This document shows positions 1 through 9,540 of a stretch of DNA of 64,000 nt, piece by piece; the stretch's first letter is position 1; each line of letters begins with the position of its first letter. The stretch spans positions 310,001-374,000 of the forward strand of contig WFMF01000132.1 of the NCBI GenBank assembly GCA_011033025.1, read 5' to 3'. The position numbers and the translations under genes were made by a program. The notes under the pieces were generated by a model. It did no database searches. It was given only the letters and a program-made list of their open reading frames with translations, and had not been told where the DNA came from. The DNA comes from Beroe forskalii (taxonomy: Eukaryota; Ctenophora; Nuda; Beroida; Beroidae).

Positions 1-24
1 CATATGCACACACACATACTATGG

Positions 25-515
25 TCATTATTGCACTGGGCATAAATGATTTGTGCACGCGGAAAAATGGCCGAGCGCCGTTCACAGGACATGCCCTAGC
101 AGACTGGGTGGAGCGGAGACTCGGTCGGGCCTGCAGGGACAACCCGGGGACCACTTTTGTGTTTAGCTCTGTGTTGCACACAACACACAGGTGGCTGAAC
201 GCGGAAGTGGACCGGTTTAACCGGGCAATGTATGAACTATCAGGCTATGTCAGGAACCTTGAGTTCCTTGACAACCACTCAGCACTCAGGCGAGATGAAA
301 TCTCACGGCATCTAGGCAGTGTGCTAGATTTATCGGACTCTCGGGGCACACATCTCACCTTGCGAGCTAAGAAACTCCTCACCAACACCCTTGTGTATGC
401 GTGTGAATTCATTAGTGGTAGACGTTATGGGAAATATTCAGGCCGTAGGGTCGGTAGCTGGAGCTGGCCGTGCAGGTATGAATACGCAAGCAGTGATTCG
501 CGGGGTATTTCATGA
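25..515 (+). pseudogene. LINE ORF1 remnant, SGNH/GDSL esterase domain (5' truncated)
   Basis: The frame opens at the truncation point and reads through IALGINDL, which matches SGNH block III (GxND). It later reads a D-x-R-G-T-H-L-T segment at about residues 107-113, which fits the catalytic Asp-His block V of SGNH hydrolases. The nucleophile Ser block and the upstream part of ORF1 are missing because the LINE is 5'-truncated. The first Met (21-23) lies in flanking host DNA and is not the native start. Esterase domains of this type are known in ORF1 of some CR1-group LINEs; the role in retrotransposition is not settled. The C-terminal part after about residue 125 is unremarkable. Confidence 0.72.
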
Positions 516-1447
516 ACGTGTTTTTGTCTGTGATGAGTGCAGTGAATCGTGAGCGAGACTTATAGCCCAGCCGTCCCAGCAATACATCAATACTCCAATA
601 CTCCATAACTTTCTTAGTTTCTTAGACATAGTCCAATTTATCATTTATCATCTTTCTAACTTACTGAAATCGAATGATTATGTAGAGTCGACGGGAAGAA
701 AACAAAACAAAACGTACAAATTAACACCAAATAATCAATCGCACATCCGCCACATACAGAAATGCGGGCTTATCAGCACACAGGGGTTGCTAATTCACTG
801 TCATTTGCCTCGCGATTAATACCAGTACCACAGGACGCGCGCAACCAACTCGCATGATTTCGAGCAGTAATAACCTTCAAAAATCCGCCTATTTATCACA
901 CGCAACCAGAAAATGTACAGTAAACTATCCCATTCTCTTGGCTTTAAACACTGAACATACCATATAGATTCTTCCGCAGACAGAACCCGGGCGATTTTTA
1001 GATATCAGGCAGGCTCGGTTGAGTGCAATGAGTACTGTTATAGTAGAAAGTCAGGGCTTCATCAGATTATCTAGATTTAACGGATATTTACAGTTTTATA
1101 AACACAGTATTTCTCTTCATTCTCTCATCCCACCCCCACCCAGATACGTAGTTAGATAGTAGCAAGAACCGGAACAGGCTGTCAGCCTCCTTCTTACACA
1201 CGTGACTTGATTGTCGTCGCTAAGTAAGGAGGCGGATAGTTGTATTCTATTCCTTGCTTTTGTAATCTCCAATCACCGCTCACCACTTCACCCAATTCAT
1301 CGCTTTTAAAGTTGTATATTTAGTATTTACTTACTGTATATTTATTCAGTTTTACGTATATTAATTTTCATTTTATAAAGGTAAATCTTAAGTACTCAGA
1401 AAACGCCAGACTTTTAAGCCTCTAAAAGTAAGTAGTATCTTAGTAGT
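516..1447 (+). other. LINE interior between ORF1 and ORF2, no gene seen
   Basis: This AT-rich stretch inside the LINE separates the esterase remnant from the PHD-finger ORF. No long reading frame continues through it. It is probably the inter-ORF region or decayed ORF1 sequence. Confidence 0.6.
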
Positions 1448-1966
1448 ATGACTTTAACTAGATTAAGATGTGATGAATGTAATGTAAAAATCCCAAAAAA
1501 ACAATGCATTTTAAGATGTGACATCTGTGATAAGATAAAACATTCAAGGTGCCAAAACCTGACTAAGTCTGATGCAAGCTACATTGAGCACCTGAAACTT
1601 CAATGGACATGCACACAGTGCATTACAGATATCTTACCTGTAAATGCGGTAACGAGGCCGCGTTCTAAAAACAATGGCTCTGCTCCAAGGTTCAAAATAC
1701 AATGCGCGGCATGTAATGGCTTCTGTTACTCAGAAAGAAATGTGAGAGTATGCACGTGGTGCGAGGGCCAGGTTCATGTTAAGTGCTGGAAGGAAGGTAT
1801 CGGGTGTATCTCATGTTGTGAGCAAATGATCCCCGGGTACCATGCATATCACTATGAGCTATTTGATTCTCTAGAATGCAAGAATAACTACACTTACAAC
1901 CCATACAGCTCCAAACACTTCACAATGCAAATCGGTAATGAGTTCGATACAGAGAGCAGTTCAAAT
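1448..1966 (+). CDS. LINE ORF2 N-terminal part: PHD-type zinc finger (split by insertion)
   Basis: This is the first 173 residues of the LINE polyprotein. Cys pairs fit a PHD/RING-like cross-brace: CDEC near residue 9, CDIC near 25, H-S-R-C near 32-35, and WTCTQC near 54-59. A second Cys cluster (CAACNGFCY... CTWCEGQVHVKCW) follows at about residues 88-118. PHD fingers ahead of the endonuclease are known in CR1-group LINEs. The frame is cut at 1966 by the 1967-4297 element. Codons flanking the insertion are in the same phase as the ORF that restarts at 4306, so this and the next CDS are two pieces of one gene. Residues read past 1966 belong to the inserted element. Confidence 0.78.
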
Positions 1967-2229
1967 GGCTATAAAATGGGTGGACTTAACTCCGCCGCGG
2001 ACCCGCTGCGGACCCGGTGGACCCGCTGCGGGTCCGCCGCGGACTCCACTAAAGTCCACCATAAATTTTTTTTGGTGGACTTTGGTGGACCCGCAGCGAA
2101 CTTTTCAAAACTCCGCCGCGGAGTGGTGGGTCCGCTGCGGGTCCGCTCGGGCTCCGCCGCGCACTGGTGGACAGTCCACCGAAAAAGTCCACCAAAAAAG
2201 TCCACCGTGGACTAAAATAATGGTGGAGG

Positions 2230-2420
2230 TAAGTCCGCCGCGGAGTCAGTGGACTCCACCGGTGGAGTCTACTGGCGGAGTCGAGTCCACTGGCGGACTC
2301 CACCAGTGGAGTCCACTGGTGGACTCGACTCCACCAGTGGACTCAACTCCGCCAGTGGACTCGACTCCGCCAGTGGACTCCACCGGTGTAGTCCACCAGT
2401 AAACTCCATTAGTGGAATCT
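2230..2420. repeat. GTGGACTCC-type short tandem repeat
   Basis: Degenerate 12-15 bp units around 'actggtggagtc' fill this part of the nested element. A mirror-image tract lies at 3880-4050. The motif resembles the terminal inverted repeat, so the satellite may have grown from the transposon end. Confidence 0.75.
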
Positions 2421-2489
2421 GCCAGTGGACTCCGCCATTAGGGCTGTATGGTTTTTGGAAAGGAGTGCCATGTGCAGTACACATAGCTT

Positions 2490-2726
2490 GGCTAGTGTCC
2501 CATATAACTCTGAGCTCTTCATTATCGATGATAATGACGTCACTCAGAAAATACATTTAAGCGCACCTAGCGCTTTAAGGGTTAGTGTTAGGGTCAGGAT
2601 TTGTTAGGGTTAGGGTAAGGATTAAGGTTAGGGTTTTGGTTAGGGCCATATTTAGGCTTAGGATACAGAAAAATTGACGTTTAGATCTGTGACGTCACTC
2701 AGCCAGAGTTATATGGGACACATACC
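2490..2726. mobile_element. 237-bp MITE with TSD CATAGCTT
   Basis: Inverted ends GTGTCCCATATAACTCTG and its reverse complement lie just inside outer GG-TA bases. Flanks carry an 8-bp duplication CATAGCTT (2482-2489 and 2727-2734). The interior contains a run of TTAGGGTTAGGGT-like sequence, TGACGTCACTCAG near both ends, and a GCGCACCTAGCGCTTTAAGG block that recurs at 11135-11155, 44670-44690 and, in a variant, 3150-3170. Confidence 0.82.
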
Positions 2727-2799
2727 CATAGCTTTCTCAGATTCGGTCGATATTTCAAAGGGACCATCCATAAAGGGCGTGAGAAGATCCTCTCAGATT

Positions 2800-2995
2800 T
2801 GATCGATATTTCAAAATCAATTTGGGGGCCATCCATAAAGGACGTCCGCAAAATTTTGGCCATTTCAGACCCCTACCTCTTCCTTGTCTGCAATCCAGAA
2901 ACCCCTAATAGTAATTTCAATGCTTTTTCCAGCTGGAATTGGAAAAAGGGTGTGTCCGGTGCGAACGTGAAATTAAGGATTTGACCAAAGATAAA
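2800..2995. mobile_element. Half copy of a Harbinger-type MITE
   Basis: It begins GGGGGCCATCCATAAAGGAC and continues through 'gtccgcaaaattttggcc', matching the left half of the complete MITE at 32696-33077. The other end is missing. Confidence 0.65.
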
Positions 2996-3099
2996 CATGT
3001 CACACCTCTTTTTAAGACAAATGGGGGATAATTAGATTACCACCAAAAAGTTGATATTAGCCCAAATCTGAGAGGGTCCTGGGGGATTCTGGCCAATAC

Positions 3100-3311
3100 G
3101 TCTACCATGTAAACGAGAGCCTTCATTTTCCATGACAATGACGTCACTCAAAAAAAGCGCATCTAGCGCTTTGAAGGTTATGGTCGGGATTAGGGTCAGG
3201 ATTTGTTAGGTTTAGGGTTAGGATTAAGATAAGGGTTTTGGTAAGAGTCTCGGTAAGGTTTAGGATAGAGAAAAATTGACCTTCGGATCTGTGACGTCAC
3301 TCAGCCCCGTT
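3100..3311. mobile_element. Diverged copy of the TGACGTCACTCAG MITE family
   Basis: It shares with 2490-2726 the TGACGTCACTCA boxes, the GCGCATCTAGCGCTTTGAAGG block and the degenerate TTAGGG-like interior. The right end is cut by the next element (about 3312). Confidence 0.65.
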
Positions 3312-3766
3312 TACCTTATCGGACATAATTATCACGGAAATTAAATTCACGCTGAGCACCTCAGCGTGAATATTAATGTCCGTGAAAATTTTGTCCGTGA
3401 TACTAATGTCCGTAATATTCAGGTCCGTGAAAATTAAGTCCGGCATTTCGTCCTAAAATTTATAGGGTAGAGACGCAAAATTTCTGACCTCCTCTCTTGA
3501 AATGCACAAATAATAGAATTTGTAAGGAAATTATGCTTCTTTTTAATGCTTAGTACCTGCAATATGGAAATTTATCATATTTATTAAAGAAAAATATTGA
3601 AAAAATCTTCAATTCAAGCATTCAAGTGGGGAAAATGGGAGAAATCGAGCCGATAATTTTGAAGATTTTTGAAATTTGAAGTGGCTGGATCGAGCGTGAA
3701 TATTAATGACCGTGAAGTTTTATGTCCGTGAAACTAAAGTCCGTGATAATTATGTCCGATAAGGTA
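3312..3766. mobile_element. TIR element with ACCTTATCGGACATAATTAT ends
   Basis: About 25 bp of near-perfect inverted terminal repeat (ACCTTATCGGACATAATTAT and onward) bounds about 450 bp that contains several GTCCGTGA(A/T) words. No coding sequence is present. Confidence 0.72.
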
Positions 3767-4305
3767 TATCGGACATAATGCGGACGTCTGCAATTCATCA
3801 TCATGGAAATTTTGAGCGATTTGACGGCTATTTCACCAGAAAATCATGGAATTTTGCGGCCAAAAATGTTATCCGCGAGAGGACTCCGCTGGTGGAGTTG
3901 GACTCCACCTGTGGACTCCACCTGTGGACTCCGCTGGTGGAATCCACCTGTGGACTTCGCCGGTGGACCAAAGTCCGCTGGTGGAGTCCACCTGGGGAGT
4001 CCACCGGTGGACAAAAACTCCGCGGTGGACTCCAATCCACGGCGGACTTTCTTCCCTGGTGGACTTTTTTGGTGGACTTTTTCGGTGGACTGTCCACCAG
4101 TGCGCGGCGGAGCCTGAGCGGACCCGCAGCGGACCCACCACTCCGCGGCGGAGTTTTGAAAAGTCCGCTGCGGGTCCACCAAAGTCCACCAAAAAATTTT
4201 TATGGTGGACTTTAGTGGAGTCCGCGGCGGACCCGCAGCGGGTCCACCGGGTCCGCAGCGGGTCCGCGGCGGAGTTAAGTCCACCCATTTTTTAGCCGTT
4301 CAAAT

Positions 4306-7300
4306 AGTATGTGGAATGATATCTCAGAGTTACTTGTAAACTGTAAGTACAAACAACCTAAGTATGTAAAACCATCGAATGAGCAGGAACTCAGCATTCT
4401 TTCGTTGAATATACAAACTCTCCATAGTAAAATTGGCAACGTGCGGGATGACATAGGTTTTTACCAAAAATTTGACGTTTTACTGTTTCAAGAAACCAAT
4501 ACCATCCTGGACAAACTGCCAAATGGTATCTCCGATATTCTAATCGAAGGGTTTCACGAACCAATACTTCAGGATCCGATCCGATCGACAGGTAAAGGTG
4601 GTGGCTTAGCTATATACGTAAATGAGGCGATTTGTGATTTCGAGGACATCGTTACTAATATAAATCCAAATCCCGAACCAGAAAACACATGTGGAGAGTT
4701 CCAATTCATCAAAATTAAAAACTGTAAGTTTGACAATAAGACTTTTATATTAGGTAATGTATACCGCTCACCTTCTAGAATTCCTGATGCATTTAATTCC
4801 CTTTTTGATACCATACTACAAAAACTGCACCGACACACGAAAAATAACGTAATGTATATTGTGGGGGACTTTAATCAAGACCTTATAAAACATGACTATG
4901 ATACCAATTGCCAGAATTTAGTCGATACCGCTGTCAGCCACGGATTTGTGCAACTTGTTTCGCGCCCAACACGTGTAACTGACAAATCTGCAACTTTAAT
5001 AGATCATGTTTATACCAATAATGTCGATAGTACGCTGAGCTGTAACATTCTCACTGTAAGTCTGACAGATCACTTAGGAATACACACCAAAGTATCTCTA
5101 AAATCTAACAGTGAAAACTTGGCACGTAGAACGCGAAAAGAGGACAAAGAGAACCGCGAATACAGAGTATTTAATGATGCTAATGATGCTAAATTTAAAC
5201 AACTTATCGAAAATGAGACTTGGGATATTTTTTCTAATGAAAAGGACGCACAGGCACAGTATGACGCATTCTATGACTTATACATCCGACATTATAACGA
5301 GGCATATCCTTTGAAATCGCAATGTTCACGTCGCAAAAATGAAAGAAGAAATCCTAAGCCTTGGATTCTCCCCTGGCTTGAGGTTGCCTGTGCTCGAAAA
5401 AACCTATTGTACCATGAGTTTGTTAAGGAACCCTCATTAGAAAAGAAAGGTAAGTATGATAAAATGAAGGAATTTTGCTTAAAGCACGTTAACCTTGCAA
5501 AAGCGCAGTATTACAAAAAATATCTTGAGAATTACAAGGATAACTCAAAAAAACAATGGCAATTAATCAATAATCTCCTCGGCAGGAAGTCCAAATCTAA
5601 AGGGATTAGAAAATTAATCGATGAGAAAGGTAATGTTACCAATACAGCCACTGATATTGCTGAAAAGTTCAATGACTATTTCTCCAACATCGCAGCAGAG
5701 CTTAAGGCCAAGATGGACCCTGAATTTCACGAGAAAAATGACGCACACAGAAAATTCTTAACCGATCGTGTGGAAAATAGTATTTTCATCTGTTCCGTCG
5801 CTCCAAGCGACATCCATAAAGTCATAAAAAATTTTAAAAACAAGGCCACGCAGGATTTGAGAATAAGCTCTCTTAAATTAGCTAACGAGTCCAGGTCTTT
5901 CACAGCGGCGCTTGCGAAGGTTATAAACAAATCATTTGACGAGGGTGTTTTCCCAGAGCAGCTGAAAACGGCAAGGGTGGTACCTATATTCAAAGAAGGA
6001 TCGAAAACTAGTGTTGGAAACTACAGGCCTATTTCGCTTTTGGCGTCGTTCTCTAAAATATATGAAAAACTTATGCATAACAAAATCATGAATTTTCTCG
6101 AATCCAACGAGTCACTGTCTGATATGCAGTATGGCTTTCGGCCAGGGAGATCTTGCGAGCATGCCTTGTTGAAAGCCCAAGATTCACTTTTAAATTCATT
6201 AAATAAGCGCCAGATATCGCTCCTATTACTTATTGATTTTAGCAAGGCTTTTGATATGGTTGAACATAACATACTACTCGACAAGCTAGAGCACTATGGC
6301 ATCAGAGGCGTTGCATTAAAATGGATGGCTTCTTATCTGAATAACCGAAAGCAATTTGTAACCATTAACGGCTCAGACTCATCCACAAGATCCATGAACT
6401 ATGGCGTACCACAAGGTAGTATTCTAGGTCCTTTACTATTCATAGTATACATAAATGACATTCCAAATGTCTTGCCAACAGCAAAGTTCATTCTCTACGC
6501 TGATGACGCGAACATAATCATAACAGGATCGAACATTGACGAGGTCTGCTCTGAGCTAGGTGTGCTCACCAAGGTTTTACCACAATGGGTGGGCCACAAT
6601 GGTCTAGCTCTGAACTTAAAAAAGACAAAATATATGTTATTCTCGAGGTCGCACAAGGAGCTGAGCTTCCCTCTTAAATTATGCAACAAAACTATTGACC
6701 GGGTTTCTGAAACAAGGTTTCTTGGTGTAATAGTCGACGAGAAATTGACCTGGTCCAAGCACATAGAGACTGTGAGAAGTAAAATGTCACGATACATAGG
6801 CATAATGTACAAGTTGAAAAATAAATTGCCATTGAAAGCAAGGTTGCAGATCTATCATAGTTTTATTCAATCGCATGTAAACTATTGTTCACTGGTTTGG
6901 GGATTCGCGTCAAAAACGTATTTAGATAGTATCTTCTCCAAACAAAAGAAAGGCATGCGAGCTATCGTCCCCGGTTTCATCAACTACAGATACAGAGACG
7001 GTGAAATCCCGGGACACACTAAGAAATACTTTCTTGAATACAGCATCTTAACCATACAGAGTATCATAGTTGCAAACGCCCTGACTTTCATACACAAGGT
7101 ACGCTATTTCAACTCCTCCCTGCCTAAATCGGTCGCAGAAACCATCGCAAATGACTCACCCCAACTTGGAGCGGACCATGTGTCGTGCCAAGACTGGTTA
7201 TCAAAATTTCATAATAACATCTATCTAAAATCAGTCTTTTACAAGGGACCTTTGCTTTCCTGTGAGCCGCGTTTCGCTGAATTAGTAACCCCTGAGAATA

Positions 7301-7458
7301 TACTAAAAGTCAAACTATTCAAAAAAAGCGTTAAAGAAAAAATGGTAAAAATACAAGCAATAGGAGACAGTGACACGTGGACTTCAGATAATTTTCCCCT
7401 TTTTAATATAGCTGGGCTACGGAAATCCTCACGTATCAAAAATTTGGAATGCAAATGA
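4306..7458 (+). CDS. LINE ORF2 main part: AP-type endonuclease and reverse transcriptase
   Basis: About 1050 residues. The N-terminal 250 form an EEP/APE-like endonuclease: LSLNIQTL, LLFQETNT, NVYRSP, VGDFNQDL, LIDHVYTNN and SLTDHLGIH are all present. The reverse transcriptase follows: RPISLLASFSKIYEKL, LLIDFSKAFDMVEH, GVPQGSILGPLLF and FILYADDANI, with the catalytic YADD intact, then TRFLGVIVDEKLTWS. A C-terminal region of about 250 residues follows. The first Met (4309) is not a native start; the frame continues from the PHD part across the inserted element. No internal stop is present, so apart from the nested insertion and the 5' truncation this copy looks recent. Confidence 0.92.
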   Translation, partial: SMWNDISELLVNCKYKQPKYVKPSNEQELSILSLNIQTLHSKIGNVRDDIGFYQKFDVLLFQETNTILDKLPNGISDILIEGFHEPILQDPIRSTGKGGGLAIYVNEAICDFEDIVTNINPNPEPENTCGEFQFIKIKNCKFDNKTFILGNVYRSPSRIPDAFNSLFDTILQKLHRHTKNNVMYIVGDFNQDLIKHDYDTNCQNLVDTAVSHGFVQLVSRPTRVTDKSATLIDHVYTNNVDSTLSCNILTVSLTDHLGIHTKVSLKSNSENLARRTRKEDKENREYRVFNDANDAKFKQLIENETWDIFSNEKDAQAQYDAFYDLYIRHYNEAYPLKSQCSRRKNERRNPKPWILPWLEVACARKNLLYHEFVKEPSLEKKGKYDKMKEFCLKHVNLAKAQYYKKYLENYKDNSKKQWQLINNLLGRKSKSKGIRKLIDEKGNVTNTATDIAEKFNDYFSNIAAELKAKMDPEFHEKNDAHRKFLTDRVENSIFICSVAPSDIHKVIKNFKNKATQDLRISSLKLANESRSFTAALAKVINKSFDEGVFPEQLKTARVVPIFKEGSKTSVGNYRPISLLASFSKIYEKLMHNKIMNFLESNESLSDMQYGFRPGRSCEHALLKAQDSLLNSLNKRQISLLLLIDFSKAFDMVEHNILLDKLEHYGIRGVALKWMASYLNNRKQFVTINGSDSSTRSMNYGVPQGSILGPLLFIVYINDIPNVLPTAKFILYADDANIIITGSNIDEVCSELGVLTKVLPQWVGHNGLALNLKKTKYMLFSRSHKELSFPLKLCNKTIDRVSETRFLGVIVDEKLTWSKHIETVRSKMSRYIGIMYKLKNKLPLKARLQIYHSFIQSHVNYCSLVWGFASKTYLDSIFSKQKKGMRAIVPGFINYRYRDGEIPGHTKKYFLEYSILTIQSIIVANALTFIHKVRYFNSSLPKSVAETIANDSPQLGADHVSCQDWLSKFHNNIYLKSVFYKGPLLSCEPRFAELVTPENILKVKLFKKSVKEKMVKIQAIGDSDTWTSDNFPLFNIAGLRKSSRIKNLECK

Positions 7459-7844
7459 ATTTCCTATCAGAGAACTAAAAACATTAGCTTAGTAACTTAG
7501 TAGCTTAGTTAGTTCATATCTCTATCTATACAAAAAGTAGGTAAATGAGTATTGATTGATCGTTGATGTATATGCACACTTCACAAGGACGGCAACGAGC
7601 TGGGTTTGTAAGTTACTAAATAACAGTATATGATGCAAAGTTATAGCACTATGCGCATGCTGCAGTTTTATTTTTAAGTTCCCATAAGAATTATTTCTTA
7701 TTAGGCGATTATTATCATATTAAATGCATTTATAGTAATATTATTATGACGATTGTGAAAGTAGATATATATTGAATTTAATGTTATTGTAATAAAGATT
7801 TCGGCACATTGCCAGCCCCACCGTGGGTTTCCAAACAAACAAAC
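7459..7844 (+). other. LINE 3' untranslated tail
   Basis: This non-coding AT-rich tail after the RT stop ends in CAAACAAACAAAC, a short tandem tail typical of CR1/L2-type LINEs rather than a poly(A). The junction with host DNA is set by the empty right-arm site. Confidence 0.75.
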
Positions 7845-7866
7845 ACTTAAACCCCCTGATCCGCAG

Positions 7867-9540
7867 AAGAAGCAACTGAGCGTATCGGCGGTGTCCTCCC
7901 CTACTCCCAAGTCTCGGCCCCTGTCTCCTGCCTTCTTCAGCACCCCCAACTCCCCCATTCCGGAAGACCTGATTCTCGACCTCATGCCTTCCCTTGAGGC
8001 CCTGGAGCGGCACGACCACGATCTCATGATGAGCGACCTCTTCAACAACCCGGGTATGTGGGCGCACACTTCGGAAATCATGAGATTATCAGTGCTGAAA
8101 TATCCAATCGGTGCCATTGATACGGTTGTGGATGTACTGTTAAATTAGTAACACCCCTCCTCCCCCTTCCTCACCTCTTCCACCTCTCCTTCCCTCCCCT
8201 CCCTTTCTCACCTTCCCCTCCCTTCTTCAACCCCCCCCCCTTTCTTGACCTCCTCCCCTCCCTTTCTCACCCCTCCTCTTCTCACATTCTCACCCTCCCA
8301 TACCTTACTCACCCTCCCTCTCTTCCTCCTCCTCCACTACCCCCTCCTCTCCCTTCCCCACCATTCCCTCCCCCTCCCCCCCCCTTCCTCACCTTTTCTA
8401 CCTCCAGTCTCCTCCCCTCCCTCCTCACCCCCTCCCTCCCTTCTCTTTCCCTACCCTTCCTCTCTTCCCCACCATTCCTCAGCCCCTCCCCCTTCTTCAC
8501 CTTTTCTACCTCTCCAGTCTCCTCCCTCCCTCCTCACCCCTCCCCTCCCTTCCTCTTCCTCCCCTACCCCTTCCTCTCTCTTCCCCACCATTCCTCACCC
8601 CCTCCCCCCCTTCTTCACCTTTTCTACCTCTCCAGTCTCCTCCCCTCCCCTCCTCACCCCCTCCCCTCCCTTCCTCTTCCTCCCCTACCCCTTCCTCTCT
8701 CTTCCCCACCATTCCTCAGCCCCTCCCCCCCTTCTTCACCTTTTCTACCTCTCCAGTCTCCTCCCCTCCCCTCCTCACCCCCTCCCCTCCCTTCCTCTTC
8801 CTCCCCTACCCCTTCCTCTCTCTTCCCCACCATTCCTCACCCCCTCCCCCCCTTCTTCACCTTTTCTACCTCTCCAGTCTCCTCCCCTCCCCTCCTCACC
8901 CCCCCTCCCTCCCTTCCTCTTCCTCCCTACCCCTTCCTCTCTCTTCCCCACCATTCCTCACCCCTCCCCCTTCACCTTTTCTACCTCTCCAGTCTCCTCC
9001 CCTCCCCTCCTCACCCCTCCCCTCCCTTCTCTTCCTCCCCCTACCCCTTCCTCTTCCCCACCATTCCTCACCCCCTCCTCCCCCTTCCTCCCCTCCCTTC
9101 CTCACCTCCTCCCCCTTCTTCACCCTTCCCCTCCCTTCCTCACCTCATCTCCCTCCCTCACCGGTCCCTTCCTCACCCCTCCTCTCCCCTCCCTTCCTCA
9201 TCCTCCCCTTCCTCATCCTCTCCTTCCTTCCTCACCCCTCCTCTCCCTTCCTCACCCCTCCCTTCCTCACCATCCCCTCCCTTCCTCACCCCTCCCTTCC
9301 TCACCCCTCCCTCCCTCACTCTCCCCTCCTCTCCATTCCCCACCATTCCTCACCCCCTCCCCTCCTCTCCTCACCCCCTCCCTTTCTCACCCCACTCCTC
9401 ATCCTCCTCCCTCTCTCCCAGGTGAGAGTAGAGACGCCCCAGTGAGAGGTCCTGGTTCCACCAGCAGACGGCGGAAGAGAAGAAGTCAGCAGACCCCCAC
9501 CTCCGAATCTTCTAAGATAGTGGCTCTAAGGGAGAGGTAG
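7867..9540 (+). CDS. Formin C-terminal exons, left-arm copy (partial)
   Basis: Two exons: 7867-8053 (acceptor ccgcag, donor GTATGT) and 9422-9540 (acceptor ctcccag, stop TAG). Together they encode the tail KKQLSVSAVSS...DLILDLMPSLEAL...NNPG-ESRDAP...SRRRKRRSQQTP...VALRER. The DLMPSLEAL helix followed by the basic RRRKRR cluster fits a diaphanous autoinhibitory domain (DAD), which in formins binds the N-terminal inhibitory domain. It matches the right-arm exons 49027-49213 and 47798-47916 with identical lengths and phase and only a few changes (ALE/ALV, NNP/NNQ). The upstream FH2 exons would lie before the window start. The LINE sits in the preceding intron. Confidence 0.8.
8150..9421 (+). repeat. 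CT-rich intron tract (left copy)
   Basis: About 1.27 kb of almost pure pyrimidine on the plus strand, with an internal period of roughly 120 bp around the phrase 'cttcaccttttctacctct'. It fills the last formin intron. The long proline/serine/leucine-rich reading frame across it is a composition artefact. Confidence 0.85.

Larger units (their letters stand above)
1967..4297. mobile_element. 2.3-kb TIR element nested in LINE ORF2, 8-bp TSD
   Basis: The ends are GGCTATAAAATGGGTGGACT and its inverted partner, which reads AGTCCACCCATTTTTTAGCC at 4278-4297. The two are nearly perfect inverted repeats continuing for about 240 bp (1967-2209 against 4055-4297). The insertion is flanked by a perfect 8-bp duplication, GTTCAAAT (1959-1966 and 4298-4305). 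The interior contains degenerate GTGGACTCC-type satellite (2230-2420 and 3880-4050) and at least three smaller elements. No transposase frame is visible, so it is non-autonomous. The 8-bp duplication would fit a hAT-like, P-like or Zisupton-like integrase; the family is not assigned. Confidence 0.88.
25..7844 (+). mobile_element. 5'-truncated CR1-like LINE retrotransposon (interrupted)
   Basis: A non-LTR element lies in the formin intron of the left arm. The matching right-arm site (49236/49237) is empty, so the junctions are precise: flank ...ctatgg up to 24, element 25-7844, flank acttaaacc from 7845. No clear target-site duplication is visible. The 5' end is truncated inside an SGNH-esterase reading frame. 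The 3' end has a short non-coding tail (7459-7844) with an AATAAA-like run and finishes in an AAAC microsatellite. Without the nested 2.3-kb element it would be about 5.5 kb. PHD finger plus endonuclease plus RT, together with an esterase ORF1, is the layout known for CR1-group LINEs. Confidence 0.88.

Noticed and set aside
1938-2560. Several overlapping frames rich in Trp, Ser, Pro and Val
   Set aside because: They are translations of GTGGACTCC-type repeats and the inverted repeat of the nested element; open in many frames, no domain.
2580-2640. TTAGGGTTAGGGT-like telomeric repeat
   Set aside because: Short and degenerate, internal to a MITE that also occurs elsewhere; not a telomere.
3778-4295. 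Multiple 100-150 codon frames on both strands
   Set aside because: Same inverted-repeat and satellite sequence as 1967-2420 read in reverse.
8245-9540. 431-codon Ser/Pro/Leu-rich protein
   Set aside because: A pyrimidine tract inside a formin intron; only its last 119 bases are an exon.
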